Under the pieces are notes generated by a model. That model had not been told where the DNA came from, did not search any database, and worked only from the letters and a program-made list of their open reading frames with translations. The position numbers and the translations under genes are program-made. DNA of 64,000 nucleotides, from positions 251,304 through 315,303 of the forward strand of contig NMRB01000083.1 in the NCBI GenBank assembly GCA_002633025.1. Reading direction: 5' to 3'. This stretch comes from Notospermus geniculatus. Lineage: Eukaryota; Nemertea; Pilidiophora; Heteronemertea; Lineidae. Shown piece after piece: positions 45,098 through 55,634 of the stretch; position 1 is the first letter of the stretch; each line of letters starts with the position of its first letter.

Positions 45098-46531
45098 ATG
45101 CCTGGCTTTCACTATCGCTACGAATGTCCCGAATCGCCCCGAATCTGAAATTGTCCAAATTCGTGGCTATCGGCTTGAAAAATATGCCGAATGTCAAGAA
45201 TGGGTTAAGAAACAAGTACGAATTCAAAGAGTCGTGTAAGACTTGTACGAATAAGGTACCGACTCACTTACGAATAGTCGTGCCCGATTCGTACTTGATT
45301 CGTAAATACATTCGAGACATTCCTGCCTGTTTTCGGCGTGGGTCCATGATGCCCCACTTTCACTGACGCTACGAATGTCCCGAATCAGAAAGTTGTCCGC
45401 TTCGTAGATAATTCTCAAACGTTTCTTGCAGTTCTTAAATGATTCTTGGTTAATTCCTAAAACATTCGTACAGTTCGTGTGAGTTCGTCGAGCCGCCACG
45501 AAAGTTTTTGTTTGTCAAAAACTTTCGTGGGACGGTTCACGAATTTCACGAATTTCAAATTCGTATATAGATCGTAAACACTTCGTAACCCTTTCTTATC
45601 GTCCGTAACAGCCTCGTAGTCGATTCTTTTGCATTCTGGACTATTCTTGGCCATTCGTGTCTCACTCAAATTTGTGGACCCACGCCAAAAACATCCCGGA
45701 ACAGGCACGAATGTCCCAAATGTATTTATAAATCAAGTACGGATCTATCACGAATCGGCCACGAATATTCGTAAGTGAGTCGTGCCTTATTCGTACAATT
45801 CTTACATGATTCTTTGAATTTGTACTTCGTTGTTGAATTTGTGTCGTGAAATTCGTGAACGCTCCCACGAAAGTTTTTGACAAACAAAAACTCACCCGAA
45901 CAGTACGAATGTTCAGGAATCAACTAATACTAGTGTCCCACTGGCGAATTTTGGCCTGCGACAAGGGACGAATGAAAAAATCGTAGCATTTCGTAACTGT
46001 TCGTAGACTGTCGTCTATGTTCGCAGTGATTCGCTGGCTCGCAGAAAAATTTTCAAAATGTTCAAAATTTGCCTGCGACAAAATTTCATTCGCAGTCAGT
46101 CGAAGTTATCTCGTATATAGTCGCACCCATGTCGTACATAGTCGTACAGAATCGTAGGTCTTGAAGAGTAACCTCGACTATCTACGACAGTCTGCGACTA
46201 GCTACGAGTAATGTGCGAAGAAACCACGAGCATCTACGTTTATCTACGACCAAGCACGACTAAACTTCGTCTGGGCCTGCGAGTGTTTGACGAATCAGCG
46301 ACAAATTGACAACTCGCCAAAAACTACGTATAATGCTAAATATCGCAGCTTGTCGAGGGTATATCGCAGTCTTCAGATTCGCCCCTTGTCGTGGGCAAAA
46401 GTCGCCAGTGGGACACTACCATAAGAATCATTTAGGAACTACAAGAAACGTTTGAGAATAATCTACGAAGCGGACAACTTTCAGATTCGGGGCGATTCGG
46501 GACATTCGTAGCGTCAGTGAAAGCCAGGCAT
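45098..46531. mobile_element. 1.4-kb multi-level palindromic element
   Basis: ATGCCTGGCTTTCACTATCG at the left is mirrored by CAGTGAAAGCCAGGCAT at the right, with about 55-bp ends. Inside, 45221-45350 is an inverted copy of 45677-45810, and a second copy of the end (CTTTCACTGACGCTACGAAT) lies at 45358. ACGAAAGTTTTTG arms meet near 45500-45530. It is strongly enriched in TTCGTA/TACGAA words, and another element (45931-46418) is nested in it. Confidence 0.75.
45931..46418. mobile_element. Nested element with GTCCCACTGGCGA ends
   Basis: TAGTGTCCCACTGGCGAATT is mirrored by AAGTCGCCAGTGGGACACTA, 488 bp apart. The next word GACAAGGG/CCCTTGTC also pairs. The interior repeats TCGTAG-like words. Confidence 0.85.
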
Positions 46532-47053
46532 GCCGTGCTCAAAGGATTGTGGGAAATCAAGATGGCGCCGGGTGATTGACAGCGAACTACTTGGCTTGGC
46601 TGATCATGTGATCCCGCGATCCCCGTAGTTACCATAGGATCAAAATACCTACAAACCTCGCTTATTATGATAGTTGTTACTTGCCATACAATTATTCACA
46701 AAAAATCTGTAAATATTTTTGCATTAAACAAAGAATGCTAAGCCAGTCACTTGGCACTTATTTTATTCCTACGCTGTGATGAGGTCGCGGACGTACACGT
46801 CGGCCAAATCTGGCCGATGTGATGCGTTCCACGGCTACACAGGTCTGTGCAAAAGCAGTCTCACGCAAGCAGTCTCGCGCAGCCTGTGTGTACACAATGT
46901 GATACGAGGAGATACGAGTTCAGATGACGTCACTGGTCAGGTTACAACCGCCTCTATTTCCCGTATGGCGTCAGCACTACAGTTTATGAATGGAATTCCA
47001 AGTAGGTCATCTCATTATAATACTACGGAATTTACTATGACCAATCAGCGGTT
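46532..47053. other. No gene seen
   Basis: Unassigned sequence between the palindromic element and the 16-bp array. Confidence 0.35.
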
Positions 47054-47282
47054 CATTCCCATTTCGCCAAATTGCATTTCGCCAAATTCCCAGTGCGCCA
47101 AAAAAGTTCCATTTTGCCAAATCCCATTTTGCCAAATTCCCATTTTGCCAAATTCCCAATTCGCCAAATTCCCATTTTGCCAAATTCCCAATTTGCCAAA
47201 TTCCCATTTTGCCAAATTCCCATTTGGCCAAATTCCCATTTTGCCAAATTCCCGTTTTGCCAAATTCCCATTTCGCCAAATT
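47054..47282 (+). repeat. 16-bp tandem array (TTCCCATTTTGCCAAA), left
   Basis: About 14 units of ATTCCCATTTTGCCAA with small variants (TTCGCC, TTGGCC, AATTTGCC). The unit has no stop codon in any of six frames and 16 is not a multiple of 3, so long open frames appear on both strands. They should not be taken as genes. Confidence 0.92.
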
Positions 47283-47347
47283 TGTTGCTCAGGCTATAAC
47301 CCCTAATCTAATGGACCGATCCAATGCAAAGTACTTCAAAATATAGA

Positions 47348-47457
47348 GGGTTACAAGGTTACACAACTCTAGCAGTGTTTGTTCCCTTGAATATATCTGC
47401 GCTTATGTCAGTGCAGATATATGAAGGGAGCAAACACTGCTAGAGGAGTGTAACCCA
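47348..47457. mobile_element. Hairpin MITE between the opposed arrays
   Basis: GGTTACACAACTCTAGCAGT and GTTTGTTCCCTT are mirrored by AAGGGAGCAAACACTGCTAG and GAGTGTAACCC around ATATATCTGC/GCAGATATAT. Confidence 0.85.
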
Positions 47458-47661
47458 AGACATGTCAGAAGAACAATAAGAAAATTGAAATTAAAAGCAA
47501 TCGTTATCGTTGAAGAATTTACCTAGAAAATAACATCAGTATTCTTTGGAATGAATACCATTCGCTTACATGTAATTTGTTACACTTCTAACCCTGCTTC
47601 AAAAATTGTTAATATTTCGAACGATTCATTTTGAAAGAACACAGGGGGTGTCAAGTAAATT

Positions 47662-47867
47662 TTTGGCGAAACGGGAATTTGGCGAAATGGGAATTTGGCC
47701 AATTGGGAATTTGGCGAAACGGGAATTTGGCCAAATGGGAATTTGGCAAATTGGGAATTTGGCAAAATGGGATTTTGGCAAAATGGGAATTTGGCGATTT
47801 GGGAATTTGGCCAAATGGGAATTTGGCGAAATGGGATTTGGCAAAATGGGATTTGGCGAAATGGGAA
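47662..47867 (-). repeat. 16-bp tandem array, right, inverted
   Basis: About 13 units of TGGGAATTTGGCAAAA, the reverse complement of the left array, with the same kind of variants. The two arrays face each other about 380 bp apart and could act as long, repeat-built terminal inverted repeats. Confidence 0.92.
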
Positions 47868-49196
47868 GTCACCCCAATGAGCAGCGAGGAGAGTGACATG
47901 AGTGACAGGGATGCCGACGGCGACGATTCGAGGAATCATCCGCAAAAACATGCGAAGGATGGTGTTGGCCGTGGGTCAACGACGTTCAGGAAGTAGCCTA
48001 CACTGCTAAGTCCTCATTAGTGCTACAACAAATTTCTGTCTTCACACGCCGCCATCTGGCTACACTTGCAGCATTTGTTGTCAGTCCGTCGATCTCGTTC
48101 TGGGAAATCCCCGTGAGATTTTGAAATTCTCCCGGCAGTAAACATTTATGTCGCCCAAATTCATTGAAATAATATTAATAAAGGATTTTTCATGAACGTT
48201 TTATTGTATAAAACGTCAACGATACCGTACTTTGATGGCTCAAAGATGCCAGAAATCACACGAGATCAGTTTCAAGAATCCCGCCAGTTATGAATGAAAT
48301 TGGGGAGCTATCGCGGGTCGCGATAGTTGAACGAGATTTCATTTTCAACCTCGCGAGTACATCGCTTTAAGCTTGTTGGAACACTCGTTCACGATAAATT
48401 GGGATCGGCTTGATACATCAGTCAACGCCGTCATAATGATTAAAAAAGCAGGTAATAAAAACGCACACGGCTACGTATCTGCCAACTCGTTTTGACGATG
48501 GTGTTCACCGAACAGGACGGGAAACCCTACGCAAACTGTTGGCGTAATACGGGGAACGGGAATCACCTCATACTGGGAGAGACAGTCGAGATGATCAGCA
48601 AACCTCACTAAAAATCACTGTAGGCCTACTCGACCAGTGTCGTCATCGACAATAGTCGGCAACGTTTGGCGATGGTTCAACTATTGTTCAGTAGGCTTTA
48701 ACACTGGAAGGACCCTTTGCTAACCGTTGTCGTAGGGCTAATCGGTTACAGGATAACTCGCCCCTGGGTCGTTCCGAGAACTCAGTATAATACTGCTGGG
48801 TCACATCCCATAGCCAGTCATCTAACCCGAAAACCAGGAAGAACGTTTTCACGGGACGCGGTTTTGCTGTTTTATGGAGCGGGAGCGGGTATACAAGGCC
48901 TAGGCCCTACTTATTGCACTGGCGGCAGATTGCGGTAAACGGTGGCGAGTTGATCATTTAGCCACCACCGTTCCCATCTGCGTACATTTCGGATCGATGA
49001 GAGTTGGCGGATACATCCTCTGCCTGTTGTGAGCCATCATCGCTCTGGGGCCCTCACTCATCAGCAGGGTTCCTAACTGCTGTGAGTCTTCATTGCTGAG
49101 GGCCCCTCACTGCTGACGGTCATCTCTACCACGGTCACTGCTCACCAGGTCTATCGTGTATGCTGAGGCTCCTTAGTGTTGTTTCCATCAAGGCCA
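47868..49196. other. No gene seen
   Basis: Unassigned. Repeated CTGAGG/CCTCA words at 49020-49180 (ATCATCGCT...GGGCCCTCACT, ATTGCTGAGGGCCCCTCACT) look like short degenerate repeats. Confidence 0.3.
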
Positions 49197-50413
49197 TTAA
49201 GGGGGATGTAAAGAGGGCACTGAGTTAAAGGAGCACGGTATTGGATCTCAAATGCGGTATTTGACTGCCGACGTAGAGGGAGCCACCTATCGGCAGTGAG
49301 ACGAACTACAAAAATGCATTACAAAATGTACGCAGTAAATCGGGTCAATTCGCCGACAACGTAGTTAGTCCCTGGGTTGGAGAGTGGCGCGGTGGCGCCG
49401 GCTGTCGAGAAAAAGTGGCAATACCGTGGTCCTTTAAGTACCACAAGTGGGACCCATCCAAAAAGTTCAATATCCGTGAGGTTGACAGCCAGTAGGGCAT
49501 GGCCATCGGTGTCTATACATGCATGGCTCACTGTACACTGCACACACACACTAATTACACAATCCCGATTGTCTTTACGAGACATTACATCACCTGAGCT
49601 TCGGGGCAATCAAACTCCAAGCCAGCACCCTTTCCGGCTAATCAAGTAATGTAAAACGCAAAAGAATAAATATAGCTAGAGACAACGAGCCACGAAAATG
49701 TTGATTTTATCGCGGATCGTCCAGAATCACCGGTGAGACTTGCACTGCATTGCCAACTTCACAAAACATGGGAGCTGCCATAATGAGTTGCTCGAACTAC
49801 TTTCGAGGTTCAACTCGGCCCAGTCGGATCGCAACCCCATCTCCATAAATTCCTCGGAATCTACTCTTTTGACGTCATAAAATGTGACCGACATCGTTAC
49901 TCGGGTTGAATACAGTCCGAACTCGACCACTCACGTGACAACATGGCGACCAACAGCAAAAAGTCGTCGAATTCACTGGAAAATGTGTAGTGGGATGCGC
50001 AACACAAAATGTGTAGCTGAGCGAGACTAGGTGGAAAATGGCAGCTTCCGTGTTTTGTGGAATTAGAAATGCAGTGCAAGTTTCATCGGTGATTCTGGAC
50101 GATCCGCGATAAAATCAACATTTTCGTGGCTCGTTGTCTCTAGCTATATTTATTCTGTTGCGTTTTACGTTACTTGATTAGTCGGAAAGGGTGGTGGCTT
50201 GGAGTTTGATAGCCCCGAAGCTCAGGTGATGTAATGTCTCGTAAAGACAATGGGGCTTGTGTAATTAGTGTGGGTGTGCAGTGTACAGTGAGCCATGCAT
50301 GTATAGACACCGATGGCCATGCCCTTCTGGCTGTCAACCTCACGGATATTGAACTTTTTGGATGGGTCCCACTTGTGGTACTTCACTCAGTGGCCTCTTT
50401 ACATCCCCCTTAA
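49197..50413. mobile_element. 1.2-kb long-inverted-repeat element flanked by TTAA
   Basis: TTAA at 49197-49200 and 50410-50413 bracket the inverted ends GGGGGATGTAAAGAGG/CCTCTTTACATCCCCC. Arms of more than 300 bp match (49434-49780 against 50040-50385). The left arm is interrupted by a second TTAA element (49229-49433) that the right arm lacks. The loop (49781-50039) is unique and contains TGACGTCA and TCACGTGA. TTAA targets suggest a piggyBac-type non-autonomous element. Confidence 0.82.
49229..49433. mobile_element. 205-bp TTAA-flanked MITE nested in the left arm
   Basis: AGGAGCACGGTATTG and CAATACCGTGGTCCT are the ends. TTAA occurs at 49225-49228 and 49434-49437. The opposite arm shows the site without the insert (CACTGAGTGAAGTACC when read on the minus strand). 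Confidence 0.85.
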
Positions 50414-51099
50414 GGCGGGGGGCTACCTATAGCTGAGCTCATTCCCTAGTGGCAATCCACGGAACGACCAGTCATTCACATTCACCCTGATATACTGTTT
50501 TCGAAAACCAATCTTCAGTGTACGTGCCGACCCTAAATCTTTTGTGTCCGCTGCGGGTATTGTTCAGCTCTGTCACTGGTGCTTTGGACACAAATTGCCG
50601 AACAGAGTTTACTCAAAGAGCGCGAACAGTGCAAATCTACATAACAAAGAAGTAACTTGCCAGCGGTATGGAAATTTTCAAATTTCCAAAACACGTTTTC
50701 TCTTTTTTGGACACATATATTTGAAAAATTTCTTTTGGATGTTATTGCCATATGTGCATTCTAGGGCAACACGATCGCCTTTTTTGGATAGTTGGTCGGG
50801 AATATGAAATATTTCAAAAACTGTAAATCGAGCCTTTTTTGGCATTAAATAAGTTATACCAATTTAATGGAAAATACTTTCGTAAAAAACGGAAATTGTT
50901 TGCGAACTCAAATTTTGACAACTAACTTAATTAACTCCATCGTAATTGGTCAAAATGAACAATTCTTTCACAGAACGGGAGCATAAAGGTTGTAGCTAAA
51001 ACATTTTGGTGACATCAATTAGTTACTTTTTGTCATGAATATGTTAGGGCGCTTGTTTTCAAAGAGCGTCAATAAAGTCGGCATAGGTAGCCCCCCGCC
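50414..51099. mobile_element. 686-bp TTAA-flanked element
   Basis: The ends GGCGGGGGGCTACCTAT and ATAGGTAGCCCCCCGCC lie between TTAA at 50410-50413 (shared with the previous element) and 51100-51103. No coding frame of note. Confidence 0.85.
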
Positions 51100-51244
51100 T
51101 TAACGCTGGCTCTAGTAAGTATGGAAGAGGCCACATCAAGCTACTCATGTCAAGCTACTCACTTCCGGTTATCAGGCGAGTGAATGATGACGTAGTTGGT
51201 ATGCGCAGGGTGTAATGGGTGTTTCAAGGTAGGAAGCTTAGTCA

Positions 51245-51416
51245 TTAGGGACACACACCGCATGAGCTACTGCAAAATCTTGTCCGCAGTCAGGTGTACT
51301 TCACTGCGGACAGAAATTAGGTCATCCAGGTGTGCTGTGTGTGTTTATATATCGTGGTATGCAGGGCTGGCCTAATACATTAGTTTCGCAGTAGCTCACG
51401 CGGACTGTGCCCCTTA
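51245..51416. mobile_element. 166-bp MITE flanked by TTA
   Basis: GGGACACACACCGCATGAGC and GCTCACGCGGACTGTGCCCC are the ends, with TTA at 51245-51247 and 51414-51416. A near-identical copy is nested at 57298-57474. Confidence 0.88.
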
Positions 51417-51904
51417 TGTGTACATTACGAACATTACCGAACGCTCGACTTCGGCAATCTCGTGGTCTGCCGAAGTTGAGCGTAAAAATTTTTGCATACA
51501 AGTCGGAGAGTATATCTGACCTGTCAGCTTTAAGCAATTCCTTTATCGAGGAATTCCTTTAGTGAAAGGTCGACTTTAGGAGAGCTTTCCAAAGGAGTTC
51601 CTTATGAAAGGCCAACCTTAAACCAATTATCTCCTCAGAATACAATGGCGAATGATGTAACAGACTTTTATTGCCATAAAAGTATGAATGGATTCGTTTG
51701 CAGAGTTTTGCACAAGGCCCTTCTCGCCCTCTCAGCAAAAGGGGGTATAAAAATACCAGAAATTTACAATTTTGATTTTTTTACACAAAAATTTCTGCCG
51801 TCGACTCTTTACTAACATTTAACCCTTTGGATCCTAGAACCCCCTCGAGGAGATCATTTTTGGCTCTCATGTACCAGCTGCATGTACAGCACTGGCCGGA
51901 ATAG

Positions 51905-52130
51905 TCATCCGCGCGCGCACTCTCCCTGTACTCTGAGCGCACACTCCGCGTACTGTGCACGCATCCCAAGGGGAGGCTCCCCGTAGCCTACTGTGCACGC
52001 AGTCTCCCCATACTGTGCGCACACTCCCCGACGACTGCGTATTTTGTGCGCACATTCCGTGTACTGTGGGCACACAGTACGCGGGTTACTGTGCGTGCAC
52101 AGTACGCAGAACATGCACGCACAGTACATG
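51905..52130. repeat. Degenerate minisatellite (ACTGTGCGCACAC-like)
   Basis: Many variants of TACTGTGCACGCA and GTGCGCACACTCCCC occur in a loose, purine/pyrimidine-alternating stretch. Confidence 0.75.
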
Positions 52131-53162
52131 GGCTGATATTCATAAAAACTAGCAAGTGCTTAGAAGCATCTGCTTCCTAGCATCTGCTATCTCACCAAGA
52201 ATTAAGCAGAAGCATGTGCTTATACTTAGTATCATATTCATAAAAAATAGCATTTGCTTGAGGTGCTTGACTTGGAAGTCTCAAGCAAATGCTTGACTCC
52301 TTCAGGACAATCAGGTTTTAAAGTGTTGCATAAGTTTGGTTATAAGTGATGGTAGGCCTGTAACAAGTTATTTGGTAAGAGATATCCTTTTGTTATTGAG
52401 AATACGGGCTGTCTCAGGCCCTTAGCTAGCATAGGGACAGGGGGCAAATGCCCCCCCCCCGCCGACAAATTTTGCCAAAATCTTTTTTCCAGCAAAATCA
52501 AATGGGATAAAAGATCATTATTATGTGTCATCATGTCATGTCATGTCATGTCATGTCATTATGTCATGTGAAGTCATGCATGTCATGTCATGTCATGTCA
52601 TGTCATGTCATGTCATGTCACGTCATTATGTCATGTCATGTCATGTCGTGTCATTATGTCAGGTCATGTGTCATTGCGTGTTATTATTGGGCCTATTCTC
52701 AGATTGCAGGAAATGGACTAAATCGCATCTCACACTTCTAATTTTCAAAGTTTTTCGGGAGGGGGGGTCATCGGGGAGGGGGCCAGACACCCCCACTTCC
52801 GCAAAACCGCCTGACGACATGATTTTCTACGCATATAAATCTTTCTCTTCCTTTCAACAAGCTGAATAAACGCTGCCAGGGCAAAGAGTTCTGCTCCTTG
52901 CAACTTTAAGCTTGGTCTGGAGCAACCTTGAAAATTCTAAGTGTATGCTTGTAAGCAGATGCTTTTTACGACACTTTATGAATATGAACTTTAGCAAATG
53001 CTTTCCAGTATAGCATTGACTAAATGCTCAAAAAGCAGATGCTTTACCTAGTACCAGAAGCTGATAAGTATAAGCATTAGCTCAGGTTTTATGAATATCG
53101 GGCCCAGTATATGCTTAAAAATCTAAGTAAAAGCACATGCTTAACTTTTATGAATATCAGCC
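52131..53162. mobile_element. 1-kb element with GGCTGATATTCATAAAA ends
   Basis: GGCTGATATTCATAAAA is mirrored by TTTTATGAATATCAGCC. Sub-ends carry AGCACATGCTTA/AAGCATGTGCTT words. Internal TATTCATAAAAAATAGC and TTTATGAATATCGGGCCC suggest a nested relative. A pentanucleotide array (52524-52669) lies inside. Confidence 0.75.
52524..52669 (+). repeat. ATGTC pentanucleotide microsatellite
   Basis: A long run of CATGT/ATGTC units with occasional breaks. Confidence 0.95.
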
Positions 53163-53496
53163 ATGATTTCGGGGATGAACTTTCTAGTCAGTACTTTACA
53201 CTTTTACCAACCCTAGGCATCACTTTGCTCAGTTGCCAAATATTTCGAAAATCAATAGCACCATCCGATATTGGACTAAAATCGACTCGATACCTATCTC
53301 AGCGTTTTCTTTTAAAAGGCCCGCGAGGCCCAGAGAGGGGGGGGGGCATCTTAAAAGTTACTAAACTTGTCAATTTCTTTCAAAGTTTCTCAATGTGTGA
53401 CTCATGCGTCCGTAACTGTTCAGTAGAGATTTTTCAAAATGTAACCAAAACACCTCATTACCAGAGGCAGCAGCTTCAAAATCCCAAGGCGATGCT

Positions 53497-53790
53497 TTAG
53501 CAAAGGTCGACTAAAAGTTGGCTCAGACCAACCTTAGCAAAGGTCGACTAAAAGTTGGCTCAGACCAACCTTAGAAATAAAGGAATTCCTAAGCAAAAAC
53601 AAAAAGGTTAACTTTTAGATAAGGAACGTTCTAAAAACGATGTCGACCTTACGAAAGGAAAAGAGATAAGTTCGGCCTTTTCCTGCAAATAAAGGTTGAT
53701 TCTAAAATCACGAAAAGCTGACCTAACATGAGAACAATAGGCGTAAGGCCAACCTTTAGGCTAAAGGAGCGTTCTAAAATACCAGCCTTA
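53497..53790. repeat. Repeat with 37-bp exact duplication and AAAGGTCGAC words
   Basis: A unit starting TTAGCAAAGGTCGACTAAAA occurs twice in tandem (from about 53498). AAAGGNNAACCTTTA-like words continue to 53790 and recur inverted at 51531-51630, so both may be remnants of one element split by 52131-53162. The flanks 53163-53496 and 53791-54048 show no gene, apart from a G-run near 53337 and a duplicated GCAATCCGCGGCACNACGGTA at 53939-53990. Confidence 0.6.
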
Positions 53791-54048
53791 ATGTCCCATG
53801 TAACAGACGTGAACCATTAGGCTACCTGAATTCCTCAGTACAGTAGAAGGCCATCGTGTGAGATAGTTGCGCCGAGACTGAAGGGCCGCAACTGCCTCGT
53901 GCGACAATGGCCTTTTGCGATGTGAAATCTAGCGCCTAGCAATCCGCGGCACAACGGTAGCGCAAAGCAATCCGCGGCACGACGGTAGCAAAATCAGGAT
54001 CCTCTATCGTCAAATGCCGTCATTAGTATATTTCAACAGCCTATCACA

Positions 54049-55056
54049 ATGTTGACTCATCGATACCGACGGAGGCTCCCTATCATACCACGGCTGCGGA
54101 GAAAAAAGAAGGCGGAAAATTATGCTGCTCATTTCCACCCTACAAATGCATGGATTATTGTAACGTACGAAGATTACCCAGTTCCCTATTCCTGGATACT
54201 GGTTTTTACTGCCAAAAATATTGCTTTCCATCTGAAATATAACTCCTCATCTTATATCAGAAAGGCAAAAGGAAGCCGTGTCCTTCATTGGATTGTCTCA
54301 AAGTACCAATTACGAATGGAAATTAGAAAGGGGTCATTTGGACATTCTGTTGTTAATAAAAAAATGCAAATGTTTGATATCACGGCTGGAAAAATTACGG
54401 CGTGTTTACTTCTTCCCGAAGATTACTTAATTAATGTGGCGAAGAGATGTGCCCTGCCAATTGAGACCGAGGACATGAATATATTTTATTTTTTCAATTT
54501 TGTAGACAGCATATTAAATGTATACAATGCCGTGAAAGCGCATAATGAAAACACTTTAATGTACAGATTGAAACACAACAAAACTTTCAAATCCAAAATG
54601 CTGCCACGTCAGTTGTTTGTTATTCGCAAATATAAACATTTCGGTCATGGCCACGTCTGGTTTATCAGTGTTGGTTATTTAACAAGAACGAAATTTATTC
54701 AAATAGTGATATTAAATGTAAATTCAGGTTCGACTAATGAACAAGAAATAATCATTAGGCATCCCTTCACTCCAGTTCATCAGGCTACGTACAGGAGAGT
54801 TAGTTTGAGTGTCTTGTATGGTGGAACTGAACCGATGTGGATTCTTGTAGAAAACTGTTGTCCTAAAGAAAGGACCACTTTTTCTAAAAACAACCCGATT
54901 GTCCATGTAATGCGGACAACTGTCAGTCACTCAGGAAAAGAAAGTTCACTAACAATAGATAAAGACATGAACCTATTTAAATTACATTGTACGAGAGAGC
55001 AGAGTGGTTACGTAATCAACTTTGTTGAAGTTTACAGTACAGAAAAATACGTCTGA
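54049..55056 (+). CDS. Uncharacterised 335-residue protein, uninterrupted single frame
   Basis: From the ATG at 54049 to a TGA at 55054-55056 the frame is open for 335 codons, far beyond chance for this composition. The start is very basic (R-Y-R-R-R-L-P-I-I-P-R-L-R-R-K-K-K). The rest alternates hydrophobic and polar residues as in beta-rich proteins, with W-I-L-V-F, H-V-W-F-I-S-V-G-Y and M-W-I-L-V-E-N-C-C segments. There is no signal peptide, clear membrane span or motif I can name. An acceptor-like TTTCAACAG|CC just upstream (about 54040) keeps the frame open, so this may be a terminal exon. No polyadenylation signal or terminal repeats were recognised around it. It may be a host gene, or one captured from a virus or mobile element; function unknown. 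Confidence 0.6.
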   Translation: MLTHRYRRRLPIIPRLRRKKKAENYAAHFHPTNAWIIVTYEDYPVPYSWILVFTAKNIAFHLKYNSSSYIRKAKGSRVLHWIVSKYQLRMEIRKGSFGHSVVNKKMQMFDITAGKITACLLLPEDYLINVAKRCALPIETEDMNIFYFFNFVDSILNVYNAVKAHNENTLMYRLKHNKTFKSKMLPRQLFVIRKYKHFGHGHVWFISVGYLTRTKFIQIVILNVNSGSTNEQEIIIRHPFTPVHQATYRRVSLSVLYGGTEPMWILVENCCPKERTTFSKNNPIVHVMRTTVSHSGKESSLTIDKDMNLFKLHCTREQSGYVINFVEVYSTEKYV

Positions 55057-55508
55057 GATGGATCTGAGAGCGGACGGGGAGGGCAGGGGGCTTGCCCCTC
55101 CAACATTGCTTGGCTCGTGACAGAAATTCAAAGTGCAGTAAGTACAGAAAAAGCAAATAAATCTATTTTTGGCCTTCAGATGCCAGGAAATTGCATCTTA
55201 GATTTCCAAATGAGTACTTTCCTTGAGGAGGCCTGGACCCCCTCCATCCACGCTAGGGATTGCCGCCTTCGACGTTTGCAGGTGTGCTTTATTGCTGTAC
55301 ATTTTGGTCAGGAATAGTTCTGAAATTGTATCTGGATTCCATTTTCTTCTGGGTGAGGCACCCATAACCCCGTCATAGTGCTTCCAGAACGTTCTTGCTG
55401 AGAGTAAAGCCGGCAACACAAGAGGGATTTTTCCTGCGTTTGCTTGCAATTTTATTAGTGAAAAGCAACGAAGTTGTCCCAAGTGCGGACGCGTTCAAGA
55501 CGTCAATC
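55057..55508. other. No gene seen
   Basis: Sequence downstream of the 335-codon frame. CTTGCCCCTCC and purine-rich words lie at 55060-55100; nothing assignable. Confidence 0.35.
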
Positions 55509-55634
55509 GAGAGTTTAAGAAATCGCTCCGTTAACGGTAACACTAACGCTAACACTATTTCTGCCGTACATTTGCAATGTAAAAAATAACGTTAACGTTA
55601 GTGTTACCGTTAGCGGGACGATCTCTTAAACTCT
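55509..55634. mobile_element. Hairpin MITE
   Basis: AGAGTTTAAGAAATCGCTCC and GTTAACGGTAACACTAACGC are mirrored by ACGTTAGTGTTACCGTTAGC and GATCTCTTAAACTCT. Confidence 0.85.

Noticed and set aside
47007-47996. Several overlapping frames encoding W-E-F-G-K-M-G-I-W and P-N-S-H-F-A-K-F-P repeats
   Set aside because: They are a by-product of the stop-free 16-bp unit, appear in all frames and both strands, and have no conserved start or context.
52523-52869. Cysteine/histidine-rich frame M-S-C-H-V-M-S-C-H
   Set aside because: It is a translation of the ATGTC microsatellite.
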